From: Tubulanus polymorphus
Taxonomy: Eukaryota > Nemertea > Palaeonemertea > Tubulaniformes > Tubulanidae
Length of the DNA stretch: 64,000 nt
NCBI RefSeq assembly: GCF_964204645.1
Contig: NC_134035.1
Coordinates: 634,001 to 698,000 of the forward strand
Direction of reading: 5' to 3'
Under the pieces are notes generated by a model that worked only from the letters and a program-made list of their open reading frames with translations, did not search any database and was not told the origin of the DNA. A program made the position numbers and the translations under genes. This document shows, piece after piece, positions 1 to 31,181 of the stretch. Each line of letters starts with the position of its first letter. The stretch's first letter is position 1.

Positions 1-126
1 GAGTTTACTACAGTAATTTTTAAAAACACATTATTAAACAAATTGAAACATAGCGTACGGTAATCTATCAACCCCCTGGGGTTAACCTAACCCCGGTAAC
101 CTTGGTAACCCCGATAGACTACTCAC

Positions 127-12257
<12,131 letters not shown>

Positions 12258-13349
12258 TGTGCGACTGATTGTAATCTTTTAATGTCTACAGTTCAAACGT
12301 CCTATCCAAAACATACGAGTCATTGTTGTGCTGCATCTTATTTCAAGCATCTCCTGAAGGAAAAAAAAAAACACCTGTTGTAGCCAAGGCAATTGTTAGA
12401 AAAGCAAAGGTGACTTCAAAACCTTGCATTTAGCATCAGTAGTTCAGACGTTTTACCAGTGATCTCTACATACGTTACTGCATCTAAAACGCAATAGCAG
12501 GTTGTCGTAGATTTGGTTCGAATGATATTTCAATAATTGTCTCTTTAGTTTATTTAACAATCTATCTATAATTTAATCACTTTATTTTTCAGAGAGTACA
12601 CTATATATTCAACGCATTTGAGTTGTAATTTCTAGGGCTCGAATTCATTAGGACTGGATGATGCCTGGTCTGGTGGTTGGCTCTCTGGGGTCGGGTTGTC
12701 CTGTCTGTGCTGTGTGGGCTGTGGTGGTGGGGAGGAAACCGTCTGCACATTTCAGTATATTTTAAGACTTGAACATGAAATACTTTCTGGTGCATATAGC
12801 GGGAAAGTGACGGCCAAACTGACCTAATCTGTAGTTACACCTAATTCCTGAATTTTACTTACGAATGAAACGATTAAAAGTCTTCATCATTCTTTTCGTT
12901 TCCCATAAACATTTATTTTTTGACAAATCGTAAAATGCGTAAAGTTGCGTGATATTGACTGAATCCGGGAACAATTCAATTCAAAATATATTGACATTAC
13001 ATAATGGCAATTCAATTCAATTCAGTAACTGTCAAGCTACGATGACAAACTCTATGCTGCGACTCCGCGCTCTGCATCCGTCTTAAACCTCAACAAGTGT
13101 TGTGCTGATATTATAACCAGTGACTGTATGGTGCCTGCAAGGGACACATGTTTGTAAGTATCAGTTTTACTACTACTGTGATTTTAGAAAAGCTATAACT
13201 TTTTGAACTTGTTCAGACGAGTAAGTAGACAAGACACCCCCCTGACTAGTTAGTTACCTAATCGTTGGTGGTAAGCTTTTTATAATCGGATGGGCTGGTG
13301 AAAATATCCGATTGTGAAACTAAACCACAGACAGGTTGCTGACTACCCC

Positions 13350-13530
13350 CTGACCTGTTAATAACACTTGTCACAAGTGATAGTGAATGAATAAAACCAG
13401 CATCAGTGACCAACCCCACTATCCCTGTATGATAAAAAAACAGGGAATACTGGGGTTGGTCATTGATAGTGGTTTTATTCATTCACTATCAATTGTGACA
13501 AGTCCATGTGGTTAATAATAGTTGATACTA
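13350..13530. repeat. Foldback element between KIF21 and BMAL
   Basis: TGATAGTGAATGAATAAAACC (left, about 13378) pairs with GGTTTTATTCATTCACTATCA (about 13471-13491). The inner arms GACCAACCCCACTATCCCTG and CAGGGAATACTGGGGTTGGTC also pair around a poly-A centre near 13435. Confidence 0.88.
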
Positions 13531-14251
13531 GTAGACCTGAAGTCGCTGCAAGCAACAGTATAACAAAGATGTCCTACTCACAACACAGAGGCTCGTTGTT
13601 GAAGTTTGTGGGCAATTACTGTAGCTTAGATCAAAAATCATTCAACAAAACAGGTGTTCAAATAGGTAATGCCGGATATAAAAACGTTGGTTTATTTAGA
13701 CTGCACAGTTTCACAGTATTCAGACCAAATTGAGTTATATATTCATAAGATTAAGAGAAATATCCAAAAAAAAATCAATGTCAGATGATTATGAATAGAC
13801 TATTTTAGCTGAACCGGTTCAATGGACGGCACATCGGTGCATTGGTTACGAGCGCCACCTCGCTCCTCCCCATCACTTAATCCCGAGTTCTGCCTGATTT
13901 GTTTACAAAACCGCTTTTATTGGCTGGGAGAATGTTTTAAATGTTCAAGTGACCCCCTATCAGTAACCTATGTGGTTTGATTTAAAGAATCGGATATTAT
14001 CACTACCTGAAGCGTTCACTATAGAGCCTACATCAGCGATCAGAACGCCCTGTAACAGGCTGTTAAACTGTTGTAAGTAACGACCTGTAATACAGTCTGG
14101 ATCTGCCCCTGGTAGGCTGATATATCTATACTGTATTAAGGGGAACACTGTAGTTTTTCGTAACCAGTTTGCACGGAATCTATTTGTTGTTTTGGTCATG
14201 ACACAGAGGAACAGTTTCCCATTGTAGAAATGATAATTCTATTTGGGGTCC

Positions 14252-14280
14252 AGGGTCAAACTTGACCTGAATTTAGGTCC
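14252..14280. promoter_or_regulatory. Cluster of nuclear-receptor half-site-like sequences upstream of BMAL
   Basis: AGGGTCA (14252), inverted TGACCT (14264) and AATTTAGGTCC (14270) fall within 29 bp. The last differs by one base from a ROR/REV-ERB element core. It is about 0.85 kb upstream of the TATA box. Short motifs like these also arise by chance. Confidence 0.3.
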
Positions 14281-15109
14281 TCAAAATTCCAGTAGATTCC
14301 TGATGTTGGCAGTAGATGGCATGTGTGTGTGTGTGTTCTGTGTTGTGTGGGATGTTTGACTTAAACCCAATTTGCACCCGATGAGATTCTATGATAATGA
14401 TAGAATTTCTTCGCTGAGCCTTTGGTATGAGGCTAACCAGCCTCTCTCAGGAACAAATTTCTCGACAAATATTTATTGTTAGGCATGGATCTATGATCCA
14501 GGAGTAGAGGGGCATGTCGAGAAAGGGTAGGCCTAAGACATTCCCCAGGCTTATGGAAGGAAACATTGCTTGAGATTTAAGTGGAAAAGTCAATTGAGAT
14601 TTCATTAAGCTGACATTTAAGGAGTCTATCGAATTTAGGAGGGGTATACCAGCCCCTGTGAAACAGCCACTCTCAGTACAGAGTTCCTGGCTTAGCTTTA
14701 GGATCCTGGAATAGAGAGGCATGTTGAGAAAGGGTTAGACATTCTCCCGGCATCACTGCCCTTTGTTTAATCCTATTAGTCTCATCACTGGGCAATTGTC
14801 ACCTACAATCTACAATCCGTGTCGTAACAGCAGGGTTTCCAGGCTCCTGGAGGGATGCATGCTGGTATTACGTCATGTTCGTAGCCTAACGTTTTAGCAC
14901 ATTCTAGAAGAGATGAGTACAATGCGGGCGAGAGAGATGTTGTGTTTTTATTGACAGCTGGAAAGATGTGAACCTTGAGCTTCTATATCTAGTTGAATGC
15001 ATCACGTCGTCGCTCTCGGTTACAGGGGGGCCTGAGTAGGAGTAATTGAACTGCGCGGTCGATCGTTGATTGAATTGACATTGCGCGATTGTGCACTTAA
15101 CCTGATGAA

Positions 15110-15150
15110 TATAAAAGGTGCGATCGAGAAAATGACAGATTTAATCAGTT
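15110..15150 (+). promoter_or_regulatory. Probable BMAL core promoter: TATA box and initiator
   Basis: TATAAAAGG lies at 15110-15118, and an initiator-like TCAGTT at 15145-15150, about 35 bp downstream. A transcript starting there would have a 5'UTR of about 150 bp before the proposed ATG at 15299, interrupted only by an (ATT)n run. The position supports the BMAL start chosen here; no transcript evidence is available. Confidence 0.5.
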
Positions 15151-15226
15151 TTAGTCGTGGATATTCCGGCGGAACTAATTAACGCCTCTCGGAAGTGCGA
15201 ATCGAAGGCTGCTGACTTCGTATCGA

Positions 15227-15227
<1 letters not shown>

Positions 15228-15262
<35 letters not shown>
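15228..15262. repeat. (ATT)n microsatellite in BMAL 5'UTR
   Basis: About 11 uninterrupted ATT units lie between the proposed transcription start and the proposed BMAL start codon. Length polymorphism is likely. Confidence 0.9.
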
Positions 15263-15263
<1 letters not shown>

Positions 15264-15298
15264 ATAATCTTGTTTTCTCTTTGTGTCGTCTCAACGTA

Positions 15299-22868
<7,570 letters not shown>

Positions 22869-24966
22869 GTTGTTAAATGAAAACATTTCATCACTGTTGA
22901 TGAGCGTTTAACCTGCAGTTGATGATTACGCTATTTATTATTCTGACTGTTTTGAAGTATCCACTAAACTTCATCATCAGAGAAACCAAACATTTTTGTC
23001 GACATTTTACACGGAATTTCGGTATGATACTGATGTTACCCGGTACTCGGAGGTGAATTTTGGAAATTTGTATATTTGCTATGAGCCTGTTATATGTATT
23101 TTGTAGTTGTTATAATGAAATGCTGATAGTTGCTGAGGTTGACAGGGTATTTTTAGATACAATTCTACAATTTATCGAATGTTTTTCAGATGATCACTTT
23201 TTATATCTGTTACACACATTTTTAATGCGGGGTTTGCCTCGATATTGTCCCAAAGATTTTATCGTCATTTGACAAAGTATTTTATAGAAACTGCTGTTCG
23301 TTACACTTTTTCAAGCAGTGATTAAAATGACACTGGGGTGAAGGTATCCACCGGGTACTCAACAACAGAGTTCTCTACAACAGAATGTTTTTCGGGCTGC
23401 CTTGTCATCAGCGTCTGTATTTCGGATTCTCGCAATTCTGAATTCTCCCCGACGAGACTAACTGTTTAACACCATTAGATGCCCACCTTTCTACTACAGG
23501 GTCAGGGGCGGATCCAGGGGCTAATATTGAACGTGTTACGATCCCAGAAGGGAACTTCGATGTCCAAATAGGCAATATTGGGACTTTCCCTGCAATGAAA
23601 CAAATTTGAAGGTCTTGTAACAAATCTTACTGGATCCGCCGCTGCAGGGTGGCTGTATTTGAAGGTTAAAAGGGAAGGAAAGATTTACAGATAAATAACT
23701 TACACGGGTTGAAATAAGCACGACTCTGAATGGGCCCCTGTTACAGTACATTATATTACATGTAAGTGTACTTAACTATTACTAAGCTGATTTATGCTGT
23801 TTGAGTGTTGTGAATTTTATTCCATCCTCACTCGTAAGTGATAAAGCGGTATGTCAGTGTCCTACAAAACGATTGTTCAAATGAATAGTATTTAAGCCGT
23901 TCGATCTGATTTTAGAAAAGCAATTTTTTAAAGCACTACCATGACAATTGATATGTGTAAAATTGATAATTGAATCAAACTCCTTAAGCTGAGTAATATA
24001 TGGTTGAGATTCTATCGAATCGTACGTTGATGATGCGATAGAGTTCTTGTATTGATGCTATATTTTATCTAGTCAAACCCACTCAATTCAGATCGGTTTC
24101 TAATCCAGATTCTAATTACATTCCACCTATACGTAAATGTATGTAGAATATGTCGTTTTAGTCGTGATTTATCATAAACCGAATGAATTTTGTTGGTCCA
24201 AAATGATCCAAATCAAGCGGGTGCGTATGTATTGATTCGTTTTGATGCACGTAATGTTTGCTGCAATAGAATTAAATGATTTAAAGATAATATATTCCAT
24301 GTTACAGTAGGAACTACTCCTTCCTATCGATTAGGACTGCTACAAACTCAAATTTATTGGGACTGCTCTTTGTTCGGACGATATTTGTGTTTTTCTGAAT
24401 TACTAATGCGATGAATTGCAGTAAAACAATGTGGATATCTAATCGATATTCTATTTTGATGATTCTAAGTGATAATTCAAGAGTTGAAGAGTTAGACTAA
24501 ATAACTATACTTGATGTTGTTTTATAGATATGAATGTTTTAATATTGCTCCAGTATTATGTATTACACGTTAATGTAATGTACGTTTTTGATGATATTTT
24601 TTATAGTAATATTGTACTTCCTTCTGCTGAGTTCATAGTCAATGAATAGACCAGAATTCAAGAGACGCAAGTCGTCATATTATTTATTAAATGCTGACAT
24701 TAAATTGAGCCTAATTTCATTTCAATTTACGATGGAGAATTTTATAATGAGATAATCCGTTTAACAGTCGGGTTTTCCCTCGCTGATGAACTCGTTAATG
24801 ATGTATAAGATTTATCATTTTTTGATAAAAAGAAACTTGTTCGAATCACAAGGTTCTTCTTTCCAAAATGTCTACCTCCCTTTACATTCGTCATGTTTTA
24901 TGACAACTAACGTTTTTTTGAATTGATATATTTTGTGTGATGATAAAGTAGAATCGGTCTTCTACA
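22869..24966. other. BMAL 3'UTR and downstream DNA
   Basis: No second gene was recognised. Possible polyadenylation signals ATTAAA occur near 23322 and 24271, so the 3' end is uncertain. Except for the element at 23513-23644 the stretch is AT-rich with only short chance reading frames. Confidence 0.5.
23513..23644. mobile_element. hAT-like MITE (family J) with intact ends and 6-bp duplication
   Basis: Ends CAGGGGCGGATCCAG and CTGGATCCGCCGCTG form terminal inverted repeats. Direct CAGGGT copies flank the element at 23507-23512 and 23645-23650. The interior has no coding capacity. Related degraded copies lie at about 37989-38178 and 55346-55510. Confidence 0.75.
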
Positions 24967-25345
24967 TTGTAGATTCTGCTCAAGCTTTTGAACGTAGAAA
25001 TTTGTCCAACGCTGAGAGACCTGATATCTGAGTTGGATGGTACAAAGTAGTCTCCACTCAAGTGTGATCTTTTGACTTGAGAGTGATATATGAGTTGGAT
25101 GATACAGTGGACTCTGTGCAAGTCAGATATTTTGACTTGAGAGTGATATCTGAGTTGGATGGTACAGTAGACTCCGCTCAAGTCTGATCTTTTGACTTGA
25201 GTGTGATATCTGAGTTCAATGATACAGTAGACTCTGCTCAAGTCAGATGTTTTGACTCAAGAGTGATATATGAGTTGAATGATACAGTAGACTCCGCTCA
25301 AGTCAGATCTTTTGACTCAAGAGTGATATGTAAGTTGCATGATGT
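24967..25345. repeat. 60-bp tandem repeat (family G), about 5-6 copies
   Basis: The unit contains TACAGTAGACTCCGCTCAAG, then TCAGATCTTTTGACTTGAGAG, then TGATATCTGAGTTGGATGA. TACA(G/A) anchors sit at 25041, 25103, 25163, 25223 and 25283, giving a 60-62 bp period. Single units occur elsewhere at about 43630-43682 and 51003-51178. Confidence 0.9.
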
Positions 25346-25447
25346 GTAAAGGGTCACCAATTCGTTTTCTACAAACATCCAAGTTATTAAGAGGGTTTTC
25401 TCTGAGTTGATCCAATCCAACAAGACGAGCCTATACTGCAATACTAA

Positions 25448-25619
25448 CAGTGGAACCTTGTTACAACTTACTTCACGGGGCTAGAAAATATATCCGTTAT
25501 AAACTGATAGTTCGTTGTATTAAATTAATCAAATTTTCAATTACTTGCGACAAAATTTTATACTTGTAATATCCGATGAATCGCGGTATCGGAGTTCATT
25601 GTCACGAGGTTCCACTGTG
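25448..25619. repeat. MITE-like repeat, family F (CAGTGGAACC ends)
   Basis: Ends CAGTGGAACCTTGTTACA and ACGAGGTTCCACTG are inverted repeats. The interior includes CGATGAATCGCGGTATCGGAG. A second copy lies at 48990-49126 in a POLD1 intron. Confidence 0.8.
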
Positions 25620-27777
25620 ATTTATTAAATCAAGGCTATCATTGAGCGCTGGTACATGTTGAATATTTCTATGTTCACCAGTGTCATCATGTCATGTTTG
25701 ATGTTATGATAGGAAAGCTTAGGGTTTATCGGCATTCACACTCCTTTCCTTTATCTTTGTTTCGTTTGTAAAACCGAATTTAATACGGTCAACATCTTCA
25801 CTTACCATGGAGGTCCCAATAGCGGCAGGTACAACCGCAATTTGACTGTATTCGGTTTTTATATTGGGGGGGGGGTGATTTCTGAGGCAAGCAGATTGAC
25901 ATCTTTCTTTTCGTTGTTTAGCTAAAATCTACAGGTTCAAATGCAACGGGTTGTTGAAAATTCGTAGGAGCAAAAACAGTAAAAAATTCTAGCGACCAGA
26001 GTTACATTTTCCCCTAATCAGGCATAGCGCAAGTTATTGAAAAAAGATTTATTCATTTGTGCTATGTCTGAAGAGGGGAAAACTCCCGAAAACGTTTGCT
26101 GTTAAAGAATTTATATACTCATTAGAAAATGAGATTTGTATTGTTTTTGCTTCTATGGATTTTCAACTATTTGAACTCTTTATTCAAGATTTGCTCAATT
26201 TAGCATAATACAACTACAAAGCGCATTTGGTTGTTGAATTCCGTAACTTGTATCATATTGAGAGGGTGAAGTATTAAATATTTCACCAGTGATCTCATTG
26301 TAACAAGGTTTCTATGATCTCCATTAAATTCGCTTTAATTGGGACATCGAATCGGATCTCGAATTGACAGAATACAATTCTGGTCTTAAAGTTAACTGGA
26401 TCTAATTAGAACAAACAATGGTTAATGTTAATCGGTGCGCGTCTAGTATCGATAGAATAATGACAATGTGTGTTTTATATATGGCTGATATGAACTTCGT
26501 CCACTTAATGGTTGTGTGCCGCCGTTTTAATAAGATTTTGTGAGTAAAATTACAAATTATATACATCTGTTCGAAATATATCTACATATCAAAATGAAAT
26601 CTGTTCTTCTAAGCTTTTCATTTTGTATTCCTGCAATCTGCGGTGTATTCGGAATGTCAATTTTCTTGTATTTCGTAATTGCAGCGTTTATTTTTTGCGA
26701 TATTGATGTAACATAGAATGGGATTCAAACAAGATCTTTTATTTATTTCTGTTTGGGCATGTGGCGTAGTAAATAGTATTGCCGACTAAAAGGATAATTC
26801 TCCGCCGGAATGCCACTTAAAATAGCAAATTCTTCTTGAACATTTATTAGACAATTTAACTAGAAATTCGCAAAAAAGGAAAATATGAACAATTTATTTT
26901 ATTGGGTGAGGCATAGGGTTGACACGAGTCGGCTCAGCGGGACAACTGAAACTACACAATTCACAATGTATTTTTCTACATTAGATTTGAGAATCGACGA
27001 CGGAAAGGAAACTTAATTGGAAGAAAAACGAGTTTGAGAACAAGAGACAAAAGTTGAATTACGGGTTAGGACCCACCAATCTCCGTCGGTCATCATCAAT
27101 CATCAAATACGGTTTCACACTCGTAAAAACAGTGTATATAGGCAGAAAAACACTCGAGAGTCTGATTTATCAGTTTATTTCAGTTCGAGTATTAAAACAG
27201 TGGGCATTCAATTTCGCTTTTATTATTAGTTATTCTGTCGGTTTTCTATCAAGTTTATGACATATGCCGAGTGCATACTGAGGTGTCGCCGGGTCCCGTG
27301 TTTACTCCACTGGAACAACAAAAACTCCAATATAAACCCATTCATCGGTAGATTGTGGCGGGTAACATTCAGGCTATACATGACGGCTACCGTATACAGG
27401 TCCGTAGCAATCAGCGGAACCAAACCCATTCATCGGCCAGAGAACGACGCGGTTGCCTATTGGTCAATATAGAAATACGCCACCGGTCGACAGTAAGTAG
27501 AATCGCTAAGCCCGTCATTCACCTCAGGCTCTTCACACCGTGTAGACACTATGCTGACGTGGATTCTCCTCCTGGCGTTCTTCTTCGCGATTACGCTGCG
27601 CTCTACAAGCTGGTTCCTTCATGAGGAACGACGTCTTTATGTTTTACGTGATACTGTTCGTCTCTGTGCTGTCCTGTGCTGTCCTGTGCTGTTCTGTGTT
27701 TATTAATCCGTTCTATTTTTCAGTGTCTAATCCGTTTTATTTTTCAGGGCCGATTTCTCTGTCGATTTTCGATGTTC
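25620..27777. other. Intergenic DNA, no gene recognised
   Basis: AT-rich sequence without recognisable protein similarity, ending in a short CTGTGCTGTC repeat (about 27665-27693). A 51-codon frame at 27551-27706 begins with a hydrophobic stretch (MLTWILLLAFFFAI), but no further support was found, so it is not called as a gene. Confidence 0.5.
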
Positions 27778-28456
27778 TATGGAACAAAACTAATGTCCGA
27801 AAGCATCGGCTCTCCTTCGCCGGTCTTGTGTCGAGAATGTCGGGTAAGAGTCAGCCAGGAAATGATGTCCCTATTGCCCTCACACAGGGAATGCAAACTA
27901 GGACGACAATGCCTCGCATCATTATCTGCCTACAGTGTGTACTGAGTGACGTCAATGACTGTCGAATCTATCGGATTACTAGGGGTAAAAGATTGAGTGG
28001 TGTCATACTGTCTTACCCTTCCGGCAGGACTGTAGTTGTGTTCCGGCAACTAGTGTGACTCTAGTTCTGGCCATTGGTCGCCTTGGTTTTCCGGCAGAAC
28101 TTCTCTCCTGAGTTGTTCTCCGGCAACTAGTTAACTCTAGTTCTGGCCATTGTTGTCCTTTGGTTTTCCGGCAGCACTTCTATTTGTTCTCGTTCGGCAA
28201 CTAGTTAACTCTAGTTCGAGTCAGTTAGCACTATTCTTTTTTACCCTTATCGATCTGGTAAATTGTCAGTTATTGATGCCGCCCGGTACATCCTGTAGGT
28301 AGATGATGAATGCGAGGCGTTGGCGCCCTGGTTTGCGTTCCCCGCGCGAAGGCACGTAGGGACGAGTGTTTCCTGGCTGACTCGTCACCTATCGTTCTCG
28401 GCACGTGACCGGTGAAGAAGAGCTGAAAAGCTTTCGGTCATTAGTTTTGTTCCGTA
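27778..28456. repeat. Long imperfect foldback (~680 bp) with internal 75-bp tandem units
   Basis: The left arm reads GGAACAAAACTAATGTCCGAAAG (27781 on), then GTCAGCCAGGAAA and GCCTCGCAT; the complements appear in reverse order from 28454 leftward. Arms are roughly 300 bp and diverged. Near the centre, CGGCAACTAGT/GCCATTG units recur at 28044, 28121 and 28195. Acceptor-like TTTTTCAG sequences lie just left (about 27715-27747), and a GTTTAATAAATAAGG sequence lies to the right at about 28779. Confidence 0.75.
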
Positions 28457-28862
28457 CCAGGTTTTCATCTCCGTTCTCTCTCTCTTCTCTCATTTCAGGT
28501 TACCCATAAGAAAGCGATGACGAAGATTCCAGGAAGACCACGAAGATGTCGCTGAGACCTGACGACAGCCCGTGAAGACGCTACATAAAGCTAAGTTGAT
28601 TTGTCTTTTCGCCCCCTCCCGAGTCCCCTCATCTAATACTCCCCAACCTCCAATAATCAGCATACATCTATCGTCTCCGATTCTTCTATTTCCAGGTCGA
28701 CTCAAAGAACTCCCCTCAACCCGACGTCGAAGCAATGGAATTAAGTAAATGTGAGTGTGTCAATATAATTTACCATGTTTAATAAATAAGGTTCATTTAT
28801 CCATAGAACAACCTCCTCTAAGTATGCTAGCAACTTGAGATCGTTTCTGTTGTTATTTTTGA

Positions 28863-29101
28863 AGCATTCTATCGGCTCAGTTAGTAATAAACAAAACACA
28901 TAACCATAAACCAAAACTAAATAAAGAAAACAAAGAACCCAAAACTAAATAAACAAAACAAACCAAAACTAAATAAAGAAAACAAACTAAAACTAAATAA
29001 ACAAAACAAACAAACAAATAAGCATAAACCACGGACTCTGAGTCCATAAACCAAAACTAAATAAAAAGACACATTAAAATATAACTGATATGATAGAATG
29101 C
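28863..29101. repeat. MITE-like repeat, family E (GCATTCTATC ends), A-rich interior
   Basis: Ends GCATTCTATCGGCTCAG and TGATATGATAGAATGC are inverted. The interior is an imperfect CCAAAACTAAATAAA tandem array. A second copy of the same family is at 29910-30017. Confidence 0.75.
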
Positions 29102-29554
29102 AAGAAAGATCAAGCTTTCATTGAAATAGTGCCCACCGATTCACTTATGTGAATATAATTGTTTTATGGAAAATGAGGACTTGTATTACTAAGGGATCGT
29201 TCGTAAAGTACACACAAAATTGGAACATTTTTGAAGGTTTCATTTACTCTATGTACGCATATCGTACGCTAAATTTGTTGATAGCCACTTAGCTATCTAC
29301 GTAGATCTCTAACTTTGTGAACGGTCTCCTACTACGTGACTGGCACCTTGACGCGGTGTAGTAGCTTGTGTGCCTCCATGACCCTGAGAGCTATGCTGGT
29401 GGGAGTTTATCTCCTGGCAGGTTCAACCATACCAGACAGGTCTAGGGGTAGAGGCCAGACGAAGATCAGTCGTTTTCAAATTTTTTTGATGGTTCAAAAC
29501 AGAAACTTACAATTTGGCGTTGCCACAATTATGATGTATTTCGTATCTCGACCT

Positions 29555-29694
29555 GGAGCCAGTTGCACAGTCATGACTTAAGTCCAAAAGTGGTCTTAAA
29601 TCTTAAGACTGGTCTTATGTTGTTAGATTAGCTATAGAAGTAGGTTGGTCTTAGACTGATCTTAAGTCTAAGCCATGAATATGCAACTGGCCCC
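29555..29694. repeat. MITE-like repeat, family B (CAGTTGCACAGTCATG ends)
   Basis: A 140-bp palindrome-like element. The left end reads GGAGCCAGTTGCACAGTCATG, the right end CATGAATATGCAACTGGCCCC. Internal motifs are GGTCTTAAATCTTAAGAC and GTTGTTAGATT. Other copies: 32007-32142, 46509-46646, 53816-53950, and a fragment near 55592-55660. Confidence 0.85.
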
Positions 29695-29909
29695 TGATGG
29701 CTACAGTGATGTCCTTATTTTATTGTCATCTATGTATAACTTTTGCCCAAGAATAAAACGGCATTTTAATATGTTCATTAAATCCTTCGTTCGTTTGGTT
29801 AAGTTTTATCTCAATGATTTCAAAGTGGTGCTTTTCAATGGGTTCATGCCGATTGATTGAGGTTTTATCGATATGAGCTGTGTGTCCTCGATCTCATGAT
29901 GTCATTTTA

Positions 29910-30017
29910 GCATTCTATCAGCTCAACTACTAATAAACCTATTTACCAATAAACTCACAATAAACTAAAAACATTAAATTAAACCAATACATTTAGATAG
30001 TTGATGTGATAGAATGC
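29910..30017. repeat. MITE-like repeat, family E, second copy
   Basis: Ends GCATTCTATCAGCTCAACTA and TAGTTGATGTGATAGAATGC are near-perfect inverted repeats. The interior is A-rich, as in the copy at 28863-29101, 0.8 kb away. Confidence 0.85.
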
Positions 30018-31181
30018 TTGATACTTCATGAGATACATATATACGTAACCATTGATTGATGTGTTCTCATCAAGCATCGTCGAGTCCGATTTTTTCGGTG
30101 TTTTATGGATCAATTGCTTGGCATATGTATATGAAATTAAGAGATAGTGATAAAGTGTCTATTACTGTTGTTGTATGTTTGTATTAAACATGATTTTAAC
30201 TTGGAGTAATCATTTCAAATGATTACAACAAGATTTAAACTTCTATTTATGACAATACCAGTTTTACTGGTTTCATCGAGTCTGTAATTATGTGACAAAA
30301 TAAATAAAACTCGTTCTTTGTTGTTTGTTTTGAATGCAAGTAACACAGGTCCGTATGTGGGCGTTGCCCCCTCCCCCGAGAAATTTAGGAAAAGTGCCCT
30401 TTTTCCAAATATTATTGTTATATATTAGAACTGCCCCTTTTCGGGTTTCTCGGCCCCCTAAAGAGTCAAATGCTAGGTATGGCCCTGAGTAATGGTGCCT
30501 TGTTTCTCCAGCTGCTGGGTCACAATGTTCATCTCTACAGGCACGCTGCCGGCTCTCTGGTTAGGGTGGCCTGCCTCATCATGATTTTTAAAAAGTGATG
30601 TAGCCTACATGGTAGATAGGCGGCCGCTCAGCAGGAAACACGGTATGAATTGAGTTTTAGCTTGACTGGGTTCGAACTCCGGACAACCCTGCGTACAAAA
30701 ATCGGACCAAGCCCTGAACCGTCAACATCGTTGACGATGAGTGGGGACTGTTGCCGATCCTAGCAGCTGAGCTTGTACCAACATTACGCTGGCTAGCCCG
30801 GTGCCCTAAGAACTATTGTGACCGAGGGAGGGGGAGTGTAAGACTGAAATAATGCTTTATTGGTTCAGCCATTCGCGCTCTCCTGAAATATTGACTAGTT
30901 CCGTATCAATTCAATTTTATCAATCGGTTCTCATAAAAAATTCACAAAATTAACATAAACATATTCAAATTGGCAACGGCGTATTGGCCGCGATGGCGAT
31001 GTCGGCACCGGTATTCCGTACGCCGGAGCGCCGGAGCTACCCTTTATACGGTTGGGTGTGATACTCTGCGGCGGCGTTTCGGGTTATCGCGGACGCTCTG
31101 CACAACGCGCAGTTCGTTGAAATTTAAGAAATCCTTTTTTCGTAGAATTTCGTTAATTACACAAATTTTAGATGCGGTAGG
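30018..31181. other. Intergenic DNA upstream of TIF1
   Basis: Holds a degraded family L element (about 30350-30485, ending AAATGCTAGGTATGGCCCT; an older relative spans 8202-8483). Around 30655 there is a GGTTCGAACTCC sequence resembling a Pol III B box, but no matching A box at the right spacing. A GC-richer block at 30970-31110 immediately precedes TIF1 and probably includes its promoter or 5'UTR; no TATA box is evident. Confidence 0.45.

Larger units (their letters stand above)
12258..15109. other. Head-to-head intergenic region between KIF21 and BMAL
   Basis: No coding exon was recognised. It must hold the KIF21 promoter (reading left) and distal BMAL control sequence (reading right). It contains a foldback at about 13350-13530, a block at 13312-13345 shared with 41319-41353, a short GT run near 14321, and two similar ~40-bp blocks (about 14486-14530 and 14698-14745, same orientation) 210 bp apart. 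A cluster of nuclear-receptor-like half-sites lies at 14252-14280. The rest is AT-rich and featureless. Confidence 0.6.

Noticed and set aside
23060-23272. 70-codon frame after BMAL
   Set aside because: Lies in the BMAL 3' region, with AT-biased composition unlike the genuine exons and no recognisable domain.
27551-27706. 51-codon frame with a signal-peptide-like start
   Set aside because: Short, with no recognised similarity, and ends within a CTGTGCTGTC repeat; kept only as a remark in the intergenic entry.
30640-30830. tRNA or SINE suggested by GGTTCGAACTCC
   Set aside because: No A box or cloverleaf at the required distance was found on either strand.
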